From Xylophilus sp. ASV27 (GTDB lineage Bacteria > Pseudomonadota > Gammaproteobacteria > Burkholderiales > Burkholderiaceae_C), in NCBI RefSeq assembly GCF_016428875.1, contig NZ_JAELTO010000016.1:1-54715 (forward strand): DNA of 54,715 bases, given 5' to 3'. This document shows, piece after piece, positions 1 through 9,177 of this stretch. Under the pieces are notes generated by a model that saw nothing but the letters and a program-made list of their open reading frames with translations, made no database searches and had not been told where the DNA came from. The position numbers were made by a program, and so were the translations under genes. The first letter of the stretch is position 1, and every line of letters begins with the position of its first letter.

Positions 1-74
<74 letters not shown>

Positions 75-858
75 GCCGACGCCGCCGCCCCCACCGCAGC
101 CGCCCGCGCCGGCCCCCGTCCCGGCACCGGCGCCGCCCCCTCCGCCGCCCGCACCCGCGCCTGTACCCGACACGCGCGACGCCGACATCGCCCTGCAGCG
201 CCAGAAGGAACAGCAGCAGCGCGAGAAACTGCGCCAGCAGCAGCTCGAACAGGCCCGGCTGCAGAAGCAGAAAGAGGAACGCGAGAAGGCCGAAAAAGCC
301 GAGAAGGCGGCCAAGGCGGAGAAAGAGCGGGCCGAAAGGGAAAAGGCCGAGAAGGCGGCCCGCGAAAAGGAAGCGCGAGAGAAGGAAGCGCGCGAGAAGC
401 AGGCCCAGCTCGACAAGCAGAAGCAGCAGCAGGCCGCCGAAGAGAAGAAGAAGCAGGAGCAGGCCAAGGCGCAGCAGGAAGCCAAGCGGCTGGAGGCCGA
501 GCGGCTGGCCAACATCAAACGCCTGCAGGGCCTGGCCGGCGCCACCGGCGGAGCCACGGCCACCGGCAGCGATCTGCGCTCCTCGGGACCTTCCGGCTCC
601 TACGGCGGCAAGGTGGCGGCCAAGGTGCGGCCCAACATCGTGTTCTCCGACGACGCGCCGGGCAACCCGCGCGCCGAGGTCGAGGTGCGCGCCGCGCCGG
701 ACGGCACCATCGTCGGCCGCCGCCTGACCAAGTCCAGCGGCAACCCGGCCTGGGACGACGCGGTGCTCAAGGCCATCGACAAGACCGAGACGCTGCCGCG
801 CGACATCGACGGCCGGGTGCCCTCCTCGCTGGTGATCGGTTTCCGGCCGAGGGACTGA
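75..858 (+). CDS. tolA: TolA-like cell envelope protein, C-terminal part (5' truncated)
   Basis: About 261 residues are visible before the TGA at 856-858; the start codon and N-terminal membrane anchor are lost at the adapter. The visible protein begins with a proline/alanine-rich linker. A long Lys/Glu/Ala/Gln-rich helical domain follows, as in TolA domain II. The last ~80 residues form a compact TolA/TonB C-terminal domain with Asn-Pro-Arg-Ala-Glu-Val and Pro-Ala-Trp-Asp-Asp-Ala segments. TolA spans the periplasm and links inner-membrane TolQR to TolB/Pal during envelope constriction. No tolB follows; the next gene is acnB on the opposite strand, so either the Tol operon is split or this is a TonB/TolA paralogue. 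An ATG inside the adapter could be mistaken for its start. Confidence 0.8.
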
Positions 859-867
859 GCCATTCAG

Positions 868-962
868 TATTCATAGCATGAAGCCTTGGAGCCGTCTTCG
901 TTTCAGATACTTTTCTATCTGAAGCCTAGATTCTTCTAAGGCATATAGCTATGGATTGCATA
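868..962. repeat. AT-rich intergenic repeat, degenerate member of the TAGCTA/CCCAGG family
   Basis: This AT-rich stretch in a GC-rich genome holds the pair CAGATA...TATCTG and a GAAGCCTAGATTCTTCTAAGGC segment that matches the layout of the better-kept copies elsewhere in the window. A TATAGCTAT motif follows. It lies directly after the tolA stop and before the shared terminator. Confidence 0.5.
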
Positions 963-976
963 GCAAAACAAAACGA

Positions 977-1011
977 AAAAAGCCCGCACGCGCTTGCCGT
1001 GCGGGCTTTTT
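977..1011. terminator. Bidirectional intrinsic terminator between tolA and acnB
   Basis: A perfect 14-bp stem (977-990 with 998-1011) encloses a 7-nt loop. It has A runs on the left and T runs on the right, so it can end transcripts of both converging genes. Confidence 0.88.
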
Positions 1012-1051
1012 CTCAGCAGGCGCCGCGCAGGGCCGACGCCCTGCCGCGGGC

Positions 1052-3637
1052 TCAGGCGGCGACGGTTTCCGCCACGTCCTTGAACTCCTGGATCTGGTCG
1101 AAGTTCAGGTACTGGTAGATCTTGTCGCCGTTGGCGTTGATCACGCCGATGTCGCTCAGGTACTCCTCGCGCGTCGGGATGCGGCCGAGCTTGGAGCAGA
1201 TCGCGGCCAGTTCGGCCGAGCCCAGGTACACGTTGGTGTTCTTGCCCAGGCGGTTGGGGAAGTTGCGGGTGCTGGTGGACATGACCGTGGCGCCTTCCTT
1301 GACCTGCGCCTGGTTGCCCATGCACAGCGAGCAGCCCGGCATTTCCATGCGCGCGCCGGCGGCGCCGAACACGCCGTAGTGGCCCTCTTCGGTGAGCTGC
1401 TGCGCGTCCATCTTGGTGGGCGGGGCCATCCACAGCTTGACCGGGATGTCCTTCCTGCCTTCGAGCAGCTTGGAGGCGGCGCGGAAGTGGCCGATGTTGG
1501 TCATGCACGAGCCGATGAAGACTTCGTCGATCTTGCCGCCGGCCACGTCGCTCAGCGTCTTGGCGTCGTCAGGGTCGTTGGGGCAGCAGACGATGGGCTC
1601 GGTGATCTCGTTCAGGTCGATCTCGATCACGGCGGCGTATTCGGCGTCGGCGTCGGCTTCGAGCAGCTGCGGGTTGGCCAGCCAGGCTTCCATGGCCTTG
1701 ATGCGGCGCGCAATGGTGCGCTTGTCCTGGTAGCCCTGGGCGATCATGTTCTTCAGCAGCACGATGTTGCTGTTGATGTACTCGATGATCGGTTCCTTGT
1801 TGAGCTTGATGGTGCAGCCTGCGGCCGAGCGCTCGGCCGAGGCGTCGGCCAGCTCGAACGCCTGTTCGGCCTTGAGGTCGGGCAGGCCTTCGATCTCCAG
1901 GATGCGGCCGGAGAAGATGTTCTTCTTGCCCTTCTTCTCGACCGTCAGCAGGCCGGCCTTGATCGCATACAGCGGGATCGCGTGCACCAGGTCGCGCAGC
2001 GTGACGCCGGGCTGCATCGTGCCCTTGAAGCGCACCAGCACCGACTCGGGCATGTCCAGCGGCATGACGCCGGTGGCCGCGGCAAAGGCCACCAGGCCCG
2101 AGCCCGCGGGGAAGCTGATGCCGATCGGGAAGCGCGTGTGGCTGTCGCCGCCGGTGCCCACGGTGTCGGGCAGCAGCATGCGGTTGAGCCAGCTGTGGAT
2201 GATGCCGTCGCCCGGCTTGAGCGAGATGCCGCCGCGGTTGCTGATGAATTCGGGCAGCTCGTGGTGGGTCTTGACGTCCACCGGCTTCGGGTAGGCCGCG
2301 GTGTGGCAGAAGGACTGCATCACCAGGTCGGCGCTGAAGCCCAGGCAGGCCAGGTCCTTCAACTCGTCGCGGGTCATCGGGCCGGTGGTGTCCTGCGAGC
2401 CGACCGAGGTCATCTTCGGTTCGCAGTAGGTGCCGGGCAGCATGCCCTGGCCTTCCGGCAGGCCGCAGGCGCGGCCGACCATCTTCTGCGCCAGCGTGAA
2501 GCCCTTGCCCGTGGCCTTGGGATTCTGCGGCAGGCGGAACAGCGTGGACACCGGCAGGCCCAGGGCCTCGCGCGCCTTGGCCGTCAGGCCGCGGCCGATG
2601 ATCAGCGGAATGCGGCCGCCGGCGCGCACCTCGTCGAACAGGACGTCGCTCTTGACGGTGAACTCGGCGATCACCTTGCCGTCCTTGAGCGCCTTGCCCT
2701 CGTAGGGGCGCAGCTCGACCACGTCGCCCATGTTCATCTGGCTGACGTCCAGCTCGATCGGCAGCGCGCCGGCGTCTTCCATGGTGTTGTAGAAGATCGG
2801 GGCGATCTTGGCGCCCAGGCAGACGCCGCCGAAGCGCTTGTTCGGCACGAAGGGGATGTCCTCGCCGGTGAACCACAGCACCGAGTTGGTGGCCGACTTG
2901 CGGCTGGAGCCGGTGCCCACCACGTCGCCCACGTAGGCGACCAGGTTGCCGCGCGCACGCAGGTCCTCGATGAACTTGACCGGACCGCGCTTGCCGTCCT
3001 CCTCGGGCGTGATGCCCTCGCGCTTGTTCTTGAGCATGGCCAGCGCGTGCAGCGGGATGTCCGGGCGGCTCCAGGCATCGGGCGCGGGCGACAGGTCGTC
3101 GGTGTTGGTTTCGCCCGCGACCTTGAACACCGTGAGCCGGATGCTCTGCGGCACCTCGGGGCGGCTGGTGAACCATTCGGCATCGGCCCAGCTCTGCAGC
3201 ACGGCGCGGGCGTTGGCGTTGCCCTGATCGGCCTTTTCCTTGACGTCGTGGAACTGGTCGAACATCAGCAGCGTCTTCTTCAGCCCTTCGGCCGCGACGC
3301 CGCCGACTTCGGCGTCGTCCAGCAGGTCGATCAGCGGGCTGATGTTGTAGCCGCCGAGCATTGTGCCCAGCAGTTCGGTCGCCTTGGCGCGACTGATCAG
3401 GGCCGTCTTCTCGGTGCCGTGCGCCACGGCGGCCAGGTAGCTCGCCTTGACCTTGGCCGCATCGTCCACGCCGGCCGGCACGCGGTGCGTCAGCAAGTCC
3501 AGCAGGCCGTCCGGGTCGGCGGCGCTGGCGGTCTTGATCAGCTCGATCAGCTCGGCGGTCTGCCGGGCCGACAGCGGTAGCGGCGGAATGCCGAGCGCCG
3601 CGCGTTCGGCGACATGGTCACGGTAGGCTTGCAACAT
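1052..3637 (-). CDS. acnB: Aconitate hydratase B (bifunctional aconitase / 2-methylisocitrate dehydratase)
   Basis: This cytoplasmic TCA enzyme isomerises citrate to isocitrate through cis-aconitate on a [4Fe-4S] cluster. It has 861 residues, matching the family's ~865. An N-terminal helical HEAT-like domain comes first, then the AcnB-type swivel, then the core domains. Cluster ligands are visible as Gly-Ser-Cys-Met-Thr-Asn and as Cys769-Ser-Leu-Cys772-Met-Gly-Asn-Gln, the same numbering as E. coli AcnB (769/772). The chosen ATG (3635-3637) follows a GGAG Shine-Dalgarno; longer in-frame extensions run into the upstream gene's coding region. It is the last gene of a minus-strand set with mdh, tam and a CoA-ester lyase. 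Confidence 0.97.
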   Translation of the reverse strand: MLQAYRDHVAERAALGIPPLPLSARQTAELIELIKTASAADPDGLLDLLTHRVPAGVDDAAKVKASYLAAVAHGTEKTALISRAKATELLGTMLGGYNISPLIDLLDDAEVGGVAAEGLKKTLLMFDQFHDVKEKADQGNANARAVLQSWADAEWFTSRPEVPQSIRLTVFKVAGETNTDDLSPAPDAWSRPDIPLHALAMLKNKREGITPEEDGKRGPVKFIEDLRARGNLVAYVGDVVGTGSSRKSATNSVLWFTGEDIPFVPNKRFGGVCLGAKIAPIFYNTMEDAGALPIELDVSQMNMGDVVELRPYEGKALKDGKVIAEFTVKSDVLFDEVRAGGRIPLIIGRGLTAKAREALGLPVSTLFRLPQNPKATGKGFTLAQKMVGRACGLPEGQGMLPGTYCEPKMTSVGSQDTTGPMTRDELKDLACLGFSADLVMQSFCHTAAYPKPVDVKTHHELPEFISNRGGISLKPGDGIIHSWLNRMLLPDTVGTGGDSHTRFPIGISFPAGSGLVAFAAATGVMPLDMPESVLVRFKGTMQPGVTLRDLVHAIPLYAIKAGLLTVEKKGKKNIFSGRILEIEGLPDLKAEQAFELADASAERSAAGCTIKLNKEPIIEYINSNIVLLKNMIAQGYQDKRTIARRIKAMEAWLANPQLLEADADAEYAAVIEIDLNEITEPIVCCPNDPDDAKTLSDVAGGKIDEVFIGSCMTNIGHFRAASKLLEGRKDIPVKLWMAPPTKMDAQQLTEEGHYGVFGAAGARMEMPGCSLCMGNQAQVKEGATVMSTSTRNFPNRLGKNTNVYLGSAELAAICSKLGRIPTREEYLSDIGVINANGDKIYQYLNFDQIQEFKDVAETVAA

Positions 3638-3735
3638 TTTTTCTCCGGGGGTCGTAGTGATGCGGGACGGCGCAGACGGCCTTGGGCAGCGCTGCCAAGT
3701 CCCTCGGGTGCGCGGGGACCTGTTCAGCGTCGCCG

Positions 3736-4356
3736 TTATTTCTGGGCGTCGGTGGCGGGCTTCGGATCGAGCGGCTCCAGCAGGCTGCGCGGCGGGTTCT
3801 TCCTGAGTTCCTCGGCCACCGCCACCTGTTGCGGGCTCTGGCATTCGTCCGCCAGGCGCTCGCCGATCTTCTGGTTCATGAGCATGGACTTGTTGCCCAA
3901 CTGCAGCCACATGGCGCCGGCCCTGGGGTCTTCCAGGCGGATCGCCCCGGTGCGGCTTTCCACCGGATGCATGCGGTAGCGCACCTTGGCGGTCTGCACG
4001 GTGAAGAAGCCCGGCTTCTTCTCGTCGGGCGTGATCAGCACGTTGGCGCCCAGTTCGCACTTGATCGGGCCGGCAAAGACGCGCTGCGCCACGGCCAGGT
4101 CGGCTTCGCTCAGGGTGACGTTGGTGTCGTCGCTGATCGGCGTGACTTCCTCGACCGCCTTGGCGGCGCGGCGCGTGATCGCCGGCTTGTGCTTGGGCTT
4201 GGCAGCCGCGGCAGAGGCGTGCTTGGGGGCGGGTTTGGCCGCGGGCTTGGTGGCGTCGACTGCCTTCTTGGCGGGCGCGCCGTCGGCGGCCTGGGCCAGC
4301 ACCAGGCCGGGAATGGCCAGGGCGCCGAAAGCAATGGCGAGGAGAGTTTTCTTCAT
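3736..4356 (-). CDS. Hypothetical secreted protein with Ala/Lys/Pro-rich N-terminal region
   Basis: The protein has 206 residues. A signal peptide occupies about residues 1-23 (Lys-Lys start, hydrophobic core, Ala-Gln-Ala cleavage motif). A low-complexity Ala/Lys/Pro/His linker follows to about residue 65. The folded C-terminal region carries two cysteines (in Lys-Cys-Glu-Leu and Glu-Cys-Gln-Ser contexts) that could form a disulfide. I do not recognise a characterised family. A strong AAGGAG precedes the ATG, and the start overlaps the stop of the upstream CoA-ester lyase by 4 nt (ATGA), implying translational coupling. A periplasmic or surface location is inferred from the signal peptide; the function is unknown. 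Confidence 0.8.
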   Translation of the reverse strand: MKKTLLAIAFGALAIPGLVLAQAADGAPAKKAVDATKPAAKPAPKHASAAAAKPKHKPAITRRAAKAVEEVTPISDDTNVTLSEADLAVAQRVFAGPIKCELGANVLITPDEKKPGFFTVQTAKVRYRMHPVESRTGAIRLEDPRAGAMWLQLGNKSMLMNQKIGERLADECQSPQQVAVAEELRKNPPRSLLEPLDPKPATDAQK

Positions 4357-5411
4357 GGGTGCTCCTTGAAGGTCGCAGGGTATGACGGGGTTGCGTGCTG
4401 CCGCATGGTGTCCCAGGCCGAGGGCGCCATCCAGCGCCGCGCCTCGTGTGGCAGTGGCCGGCCGGTGCGCCGGGCCCGCTCCAGCACCTGCCAGAAATGG
4501 CGGTAGCTGGCGCGGTCGTGCAGGTGCCCGTCGAAACTGACGGGCGCCCAGTCGGCGCGTTCGGCCGCCAGGAGGATCTGCGCGGCCGTGTCCACTTCGC
4601 GTGGATCGGGGGCGAATGCCTCGAGGATGGGCCGGATCTGCGCCGGGTGGATGCTCCACATGCGGGTGTATCCGAACTCGCGCGCCGCGCGGCGGGCCGC
4701 GCTGCGGATCGCCTCGGCGTTGCCGAATTCGGTCACCACGCAATGCGAGGGGACCTTGCCGCTGGCGTGCGCAGCGGAGGCGATCTCCAGCTTGGCCCGC
4801 ACCACCAGCGGATGGGTGAACTGGCCCGCAGCGGCCATGCCGTCCGCAGGAATGGCGCCGGCGTGGGCGGAGACGAAATCCATCAGCCCGAAGCTCAGCG
4901 ACTGGATGCGCGGATGCGCCGCGATGCCGAAGGCACGGTGCACCGCGCCGGGGGATTCGATCAGGGCCTGCAGCGCCAGTTGCGGCGCGCCGGCCGCGTC
5001 CAGCGCCCGCGCGGCGCGCTCGACGTCGGCCACGGACTCGACCTTGGGCAGCATCACATGCGCCAGCCGCGCACCGGCGCGCCCGACGATCGCGGCCACG
5101 TCGGCCTCGAAGGCGGGGTGGTCCACCGGGTGCACGCGCACCGCCACGCGGGCGCCGGCCGCGGCGGCCAGCGCCAGTTCGGTCACCAGGGCCGCATGCT
5201 CGGCCTCGCCGCCGACCGGGGCGCCGTCCTCGCAGTCGAGCGTGACGTCGAAAGGGCAGACGCCGAACTCGGCCGTCATCTCGGCCTGCAGTTGCAGGCT
5301 CTTCTTCATGCGGGACTCGACGCCGCTGTAGTGGTCGCACACCGGCAGCGTCACCGCTCCGGCCTGCGCCCCCAGCAACACCTCGGCGGGATGGACGGCG
5401 GCGCTCGTCAT
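4353..5411 (-). CDS. HpcH/HpaI aldolase / CitE-like CoA-ester lyase
   Basis: The 352-residue protein belongs to the CitE-like TIM-barrel family, which cleaves or forms (3S)-citramalyl-, malyl- or related CoA esters using Mg2+. Visible family motifs are Asp59-Cys-Glu-Asp-Gly (metal/substrate loop), Arg92 in Val-Arg-Val-His-Pro, Pro-Lys-Val-Glu at about 122-125 and an Ile-Glu-Ser-Pro-Gly segment. No citrate-lyase alpha or gamma subunit or ligase is nearby, so classical citrate lyase is unlikely. A stand-alone lyase or thioesterase acting on C4-C5 acyl-CoAs fits better, but the exact substrate cannot be read. Its start overlaps the tam stop by 4 nt and its stop overlaps the next start by 4 nt. 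Confidence 0.85.
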   Translation of the reverse strand: MTSAAVHPAEVLLGAQAGAVTLPVCDHYSGVESRMKKSLQLQAEMTAEFGVCPFDVTLDCEDGAPVGGEAEHAALVTELALAAAAGARVAVRVHPVDHPAFEADVAAIVGRAGARLAHVMLPKVESVADVERAARALDAAGAPQLALQALIESPGAVHRAFGIAAHPRIQSLSFGLMDFVSAHAGAIPADGMAAAGQFTHPLVVRAKLEIASAAHASGKVPSHCVVTEFGNAEAIRSAARRAAREFGYTRMWSIHPAQIRPILEAFAPDPREVDTAAQILLAAERADWAPVSFDGHLHDRASYRHFWQVLERARRTGRPLPHEARRWMAPSAWDTMRQHATPSYPATFKEHP

Positions 5412-6184
5412 GCCTTCTTCTGCGCCACGATGAACATGCGCGGGAAGGCCAGCAGCCGCCGGCCGTCGGCGTGCGCCGGGTAGGCCGCGTCCACGCGGCG
5501 CTGGTATTCGTCCAGGTAGCTCGCCTTCAGATCGGCCGGCAGCCGGTCCACGAAGGGCTTCAGGCCCGTGCCGCGCACCCATTCGACGATGGCCGCGGCG
5601 TCGGCCATGCGGTGCTGGTAGATGGTGTGCCAGATGTCGACGTCGGCCGCCTCGGGCGCCAGCAGGTCGTAGTACCGGCCCAGGCCGAGCAAGGGGGTGC
5701 GCAGCCGTTCGGCGTCGCCGATGGGCGCGGCCCAGGGCGCCTGCGCCGCCACGGCGCGCATCAGGCGGTGCGTGGGCTCCTGGCGGTTGTCCGGCATCTG
5801 GACGGCCAACACGCCGCCCGGGGCCAGCGCGTCGAACAGGCGCGGGATCAGCGTCTCGTGATCCGGCACCCATTGCAGCGACGCATTGGCAAAGATGAGA
5901 GTGGGCGCATCTCGCGGCGCCCAGGCCGCGATGTCGCCGAGCTCGAAGCGGGCCTGCGGCAGACGCTCGCGCGCGCTGGCCAGCATGGCCTCGGAGTTGT
6001 CGGTTCCCGTGACCTGCGCCCCGGGGAAGCGCTCGACCAGCAGCTCGGTGGAGTTGCCCGGCCCGCAGCCCAGGTCGACCACCAGGGCCGCCTCGGCCAG
6101 CGGCACCCGGGCCAGCAGATCCCGCGCGGGCCGGGTGCGCTCGTCCTCGTAGCGGCGGTAGAGCGCGGGATTCCAGTCGAGCAT
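5408..6184 (-). CDS. tam: Trans-aconitate 2-methyltransferase
   Basis: This 258-residue class I SAM-dependent methyltransferase matches the size and sequence style of E. coli Tam (252). The SAM loop is Asp37-Leu-Gly-Cys-Gly-Pro-Gly43, and the typical Asn-Ala-Ser-Leu-Gln-Trp-Val and Gln-Met-Pro-Asp-Asn segments follow. Tam methyl-esterifies trans-aconitate, a spontaneous by-product and inhibitor of aconitase, so its place three genes from acnB makes metabolic sense. It is translationally coupled to the downstream CitE-like gene (ATGA) and lies 13 bp after mdh. Confidence 0.9.
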   Translation of the reverse strand: MLDWNPALYRRYEDERTRPARDLLARVPLAEAALVVDLGCGPGNSTELLVERFPGAQVTGTDNSEAMLASARERLPQARFELGDIAAWAPRDAPTLIFANASLQWVPDHETLIPRLFDALAPGGVLAVQMPDNRQEPTHRLMRAVAAQAPWAAPIGDAERLRTPLLGLGRYYDLLAPEAADVDIWHTIYQHRMADAAAIVEWVRGTGLKPFVDRLPADLKASYLDEYQRRVDAAYPAHADGRRLLAFPRMFIVAQKKA

Positions 6185-6197
6185 GGGCTTCGGCGGA

Positions 6198-7184
6198 TCA
6201 GAGCAGGTGCTTCACGCCGTCCTGTTCGCCCTGCAGTTCCGCCAGGGTCTTGTCGATGCGCTCCTGGCTGAACGCGTCGATGGCCAGGCCCTCGACGATC
6301 TTGTACCTGCCGCCCTCGGTGGTGACCGGGAAGCCGAAGATCACGTCCTTCGGGATGCCGTATTCGCCGTTCGAGGGCACGCCCATGGTGACCCACTTGC
6401 CTTGCGAGCCAAGCGCCCAGTCGCGCATGTGGTCGATGGCGGCATTGGCGGCGGAGGCGGCGGAGGACAGGCCGCGCGCCTCGATGATCGCCGCGCCGCG
6501 CTTGCCGACGGTGGGCAGGAACACCTCGGCGTTCCAGACCTGGTCGTTGATCAGGTCCTTGACGTTCTTGCCGCCGACGGTGGCGAAGCGGTAGTCGGCG
6601 TACATGGTGGGCGAATGGTTGCCCCAGACGGTGAGCTTCTCGATGTCGCCGACCTTGGTGCCGGTCTTGGCCGCGATCTGGCTGGCGGCGCGGTTGTGGT
6701 CCAGGCGCAGCATGGCGGTGAAGTTCTCGCGCGGCAGGCTGGGCGCGCTCTTCATGGCGATGTAGGCATTGGTGTTGGCCGGGTTGCCGACCACCAGCAC
6801 CTTGACGTTGCGGCTGGCGACCTGGTCCAGCGCCTTGCCCTGGGCCGTGAAAATCTGCGCGTTGGCGGCCAGCAGGTCGGCGCGCTCCATGCCGGGGCCG
6901 CGCGGACGGGCGCCGACCAGCAGCGCGTAGTCGGCGTCCTTGAACGCGACCAGCGGGTCGCCCGTGGGGATCACGCCGGCCAGCAGCGGGAAGGCGCAGT
7001 CTTCCAGCTCCATGATCACGCCCTTGAGCGCCTTCTGGGCCTTTTCGTCCGGGATTTCCAGGAGTTGCAGAATGACGGGCTGGTCCTTGCCCAGCATTTC
7101 GCCGGAGGCGATGCGAAACAGCAGGGCGTAGCCGATTTGGCCAGCGGCGCCGGTGACGGCAACGCGGACAGGGGTCTTGCTCAT
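6198..7184 (-). CDS. mdh: Malate dehydrogenase (NAD-dependent, type 2)
   Basis: The enzyme oxidises malate to oxaloacetate in the TCA cycle. It has 328 residues, typical for the betaproteobacterial type-2 Mdh. The nucleotide-binding motif Gly-Ala-Ala-Gly-Gln-Ile-Gly sits near residues 12-18. The Val-Gly-Asn-Pro-Ala-Asn-Thr-Asn loop and the catalytic-His segment Trp-Gly-Asn-His-Ser-Pro are present. The ATG at 7182-7184 follows GGAG at good spacing; an in-frame upstream extension lacks a conserved N-terminus. It is the first gene of the minus-strand mdh-tam-citE-like-secreted-acnB set. Confidence 0.97.
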   Translation of the reverse strand: MSKTPVRVAVTGAAGQIGYALLFRIASGEMLGKDQPVILQLLEIPDEKAQKALKGVIMELEDCAFPLLAGVIPTGDPLVAFKDADYALLVGARPRGPGMERADLLAANAQIFTAQGKALDQVASRNVKVLVVGNPANTNAYIAMKSAPSLPRENFTAMLRLDHNRAASQIAAKTGTKVGDIEKLTVWGNHSPTMYADYRFATVGGKNVKDLINDQVWNAEVFLPTVGKRGAAIIEARGLSSAASAANAAIDHMRDWALGSQGKWVTMGVPSNGEYGIPKDVIFGFPVTTEGGRYKIVEGLAIDAFSQERIDKTLAELQGEQDGVKHLL

Positions 7185-7284
7185 GGGAAAAGCTCCAGGA
7201 TAGGGATGAAAGCGGCCCGGCCATGCGCCTGCGCCGGGCACCGGTCTGCGGATGCGAAAAAACGGCCGGTCGGGACAGCCGCGG

Positions 7285-7314
7285 AGTTTACTGCCGATTC
7301 CGAAGCGCGGTCAA
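7285..7314 (-). promoter_or_regulatory. Candidate sigma70 promoter of mdh
   Basis: On the minus strand, TTGACC (complement of 7309-7314) and TAAACT (complement of 7285-7290) are separated by 18 bp. This would start transcription about 95 bp before mdh, just beyond the palindromic operator. Confidence 0.5.
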
Positions 7315-7315
7315 T

Positions 7316-7343
7316 TTGTCTTGTATCTTATATAAGATATGAT
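7316..7343 (+). promoter_or_regulatory. Candidate gntR promoter with 16-bp palindromic operator
   Basis: TTGTCT (7316-7321) and TATGAT (7338-7343) are 16 bp apart. The perfect palindrome TATCTTATATAAGATA (7324-7339) fills the spacer and overlaps the -10. A dimeric regulator bound there would block RNA polymerase, suggesting autoregulation of the adjacent GntR gene. The palindrome also lies just upstream of the divergent mdh promoter. Confidence 0.6.
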
Positions 7344-7416
7344 CGATCGGTTGCCCGGAACCGACCGGGCAGCCGCGCCGAAAGGGGTGGCCACACCCCT
7401 CCCCCGTCCAGCCACG

Positions 7417-8205
7417 ATGCACATCCTCCCTTCCGCCGCCGAAGCCCCGTCCGACGCACTCGTGAGCGACAGCACCACGGAGCGCGGCGCGCCGGCATTC
7501 AGCCCGCTGTACCAGCAGATCAAAGGCCTGATCCTGCAGCGGCTGCAGGCCGGCGACTGGAAGCCGGGCGAGGCCATCCCCAGCGAGATGGACCTGGCGG
7601 CGCGCTTTCGCGTCAGCCAGGGCACGGTGCGCAAGGCGATCGACGAACTCGCGGCCGAAAACCTGCTGCTGCGGCGCCAGGGCAAGGGCACCTTCGTCGC
7701 CACCCACACGGAGCGGCAGGTGCAGTTTCGCTTCCTGAGCCTGCTGCCCGACACCGGCGAGCCCGCGCCCGCCGAGCGGCGCGTGCTGGACTGCCGGCGC
7801 ATGCGCGCCTCGGCCGACGTGGCCCGGCTGCTGGGCCTGCGCTCGGGCGAACCCGTGCTGCAGGCGCGCCGCGTGCTGGCCTTTGGCGGCAAGCCGACCA
7901 TCCTGGAGGACCTGTGGCTGCCGGGCCAGCCCTTCAAGGGACTGACCGCCGCCCGCATGGCCGACTACCAGGGCCCCACCTATGCGATGTTCGAACTCGA
8001 ATTCGGCGTGCGCATGGTGCGCGCCACGGAGAAGCTGCGCGCCGTGGCCGCCGCCGACGAAGTGGCCGCCCTGCTGCAGGTGGCGCCCGGTACGCCGCTG
8101 CTGAGCGTCGAGCGCCTGGCCTACACCTACAAGGACACGCCGATGGAGCTGCGCCGCGGCCTGTACCTGACCGAGGGTTACCACTACCGCAACGAACTCA
8201 ACTGA
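7417..8205 (+). CDS. GntR/HutC-family transcriptional regulator
   Basis: The 262-residue protein has an N-terminal GntR winged helix (Pro-Leu-Tyr-Gln-Gln-Ile through Arg-Gln-Gly-Lys-Gly-Thr-Phe-Val, about residues 28-90) and a C-terminal UTRA effector-binding domain. It sits between mdh and sdhCDAB, so a TCA-cycle regulator is a reasonable inference. An earlier in-frame ATG at 7339 lies within the palindrome and -10, which argues for 7417. A GTG at 7462 is also possible, since neither has a clear Shine-Dalgarno. The effector cannot be predicted. Confidence 0.88.
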   Translation: MHILPSAAEAPSDALVSDSTTERGAPAFSPLYQQIKGLILQRLQAGDWKPGEAIPSEMDLAARFRVSQGTVRKAIDELAAENLLLRRQGKGTFVATHTERQVQFRFLSLLPDTGEPAPAERRVLDCRRMRASADVARLLGLRSGEPVLQARRVLAFGGKPTILEDLWLPGQPFKGLTAARMADYQGPTYAMFELEFGVRMVRATEKLRAVAAADEVAALLQVAPGTPLLSVERLAYTYKDTPMELRRGLYLTEGYHYRNELN

Positions 8206-8352
8206 GCGCCGAGGAGCCGGCGCAAGGCCCTACCTGAGCTCAACTGTCAGATACGGCAAGCTTCCTCTCAAGACGTTTGTGCATTGCAATAGAATTTTGG
8301 GCTGTCTGCACCGCCAGATTACAGCGCAGTTACCTCCACGAAAGCCCCTCCC
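8206..8352 (+). promoter_or_regulatory. Leader of the sdh operon with a possible -10 element
   Basis: This 147-bp AT-richer gap separates the GntR gene from sdhC. TAGAAT at 8290-8295 resembles a -10 box; the -35 region is poor, which could mean an activator is needed. No copy of the palindrome seen upstream of gntR is present here. Confidence 0.3.
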
Positions 8353-8787
8353 ATGCCTGAGCTAGCCAAGAAGCGGCCTGAATTCCGCAACATCAACGCC
8401 TTAACCGATCTGAGAACGTATCGGCTTCCGGTCGCCGCCTTGGTGTCCATCCTTCACCGCATCAGCGGGGTGATCATGTTCGTGCTGATGCCGTTCATCA
8501 TCTGGATGTTCGACACCTCGGTCTCCTCCGAAATCTCCTTCTCACGCTTCAAGGCTGCCTTCAACGCGGGCATCGGCTTCGTGCCGGGCTGGTTCATCAA
8601 GATCGTGGCGCTGGCGCTGATCTGGGCCTATCTGCACCACTTCATCGCCGGCCTGCGCCACCTCTGGATGGACGTGAACCACCACGCCGTCGAGAAGAAG
8701 GCCGGCGCCACCACCGCCACCGCCACGCTGGTGTTGAGCATCGGCCTTGCGCTGGTGCTCGGCGCCAAGCTGTTCGGCCTCTATTGA
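8353..8787 (+). CDS. sdhC: Succinate dehydrogenase cytochrome b556 subunit
   Basis: This 144-residue membrane anchor of complex II has three transmembrane helices. Ser32 and Arg36 in Ser-Ile-Leu-His-Arg correspond to the quinone-site residues Ser27/Arg31 of E. coli SdhC. His96 in Leu-His-His-Phe-Ile-Ala-Gly-Leu-Arg-His aligns with the haem ligand His84. It is the first gene of sdhCDABE and lies 19 bp before sdhD. Confidence 0.95.
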   Translation: MPELAKKRPEFRNINALTDLRTYRLPVAALVSILHRISGVIMFVLMPFIIWMFDTSVSSEISFSRFKAAFNAGIGFVPGWFIKIVALALIWAYLHHFIAGLRHLWMDVNHHAVEKKAGATTATATLVLSIGLALVLGAKLFGLY

Positions 8788-8806
8788 AACGCAGGGAGCA
8801 AGCACC

Positions 8807-9172
8807 ATGACTGTCAATTACGGCTCCAAGCGCCTCGTCGTCGGCGCGCACTACGGCCTGCGCGACTGGATCGCACAGCGCGCCACCGCGGTCCTGATGG
8901 CGATCTTCACCATCGTCCTGCTCGCCAGCCTGATCTTCTCCAAGGGCCCGATCGGCTATGACCTGTGGGCCGGCATCTTTGCCGCGCAGTGGATGAAGGT
9001 GCTGACCATGGTCGTCATCATCGCCCTGCTCTACCACGTGTGGATCGGCATACGCGACGTCTGGATGGACTACGTCAAGTCTGTCGCCGCCCGCCTCGTC
9101 CTGCAAGTTTTCTCCATCGCCTGGCTCGTCGGCTGCGCCGGCTGGGCCATCCAGGTGCTCTGGAGGCTCTGA
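8807..9172 (+). CDS. sdhD: Succinate dehydrogenase hydrophobic membrane anchor
   Basis: The 121-residue protein has three transmembrane helices. His77 in Tyr-His-Val-Trp-Ile-Gly-Ile-Arg-Asp and the Asp88-Tyr89 pair keep the same spacing as the haem ligand His71 and quinone-site Asp82/Tyr83 of E. coli SdhD. The ATG at 8807 follows AGGGAG; an upstream in-frame extension overlaps sdhC and is not needed. Confidence 0.94.
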   Translation: MTVNYGSKRLVVGAHYGLRDWIAQRATAVLMAIFTIVLLASLIFSKGPIGYDLWAGIFAAQWMKVLTMVVIIALLYHVWIGIRDVWMDYVKSVAARLVLQVFSIAWLVGCAGWAIQVLWRL

Positions 9173-9177
9173 TCAAA

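Noticed and set aside
956-3580. An 874-codon open frame on the plus strand antisense to acnB
   Set aside because: Low-complexity His/Gly/Ala/Arg product, starts at the terminator, opposite a complete aconitase.
4353-5411. True citrate lyase beta subunit
   Set aside because: No alpha or gamma subunit, acyl-carrier or ligase genes are adjacent; a stand-alone CoA-ester lyase fits better.
7339-7416. Earlier ATG (7339) as the GntR start
   Set aside because: It overlaps the palindrome and the -10 box, has no Shine-Dalgarno, and adds non-conserved residues.
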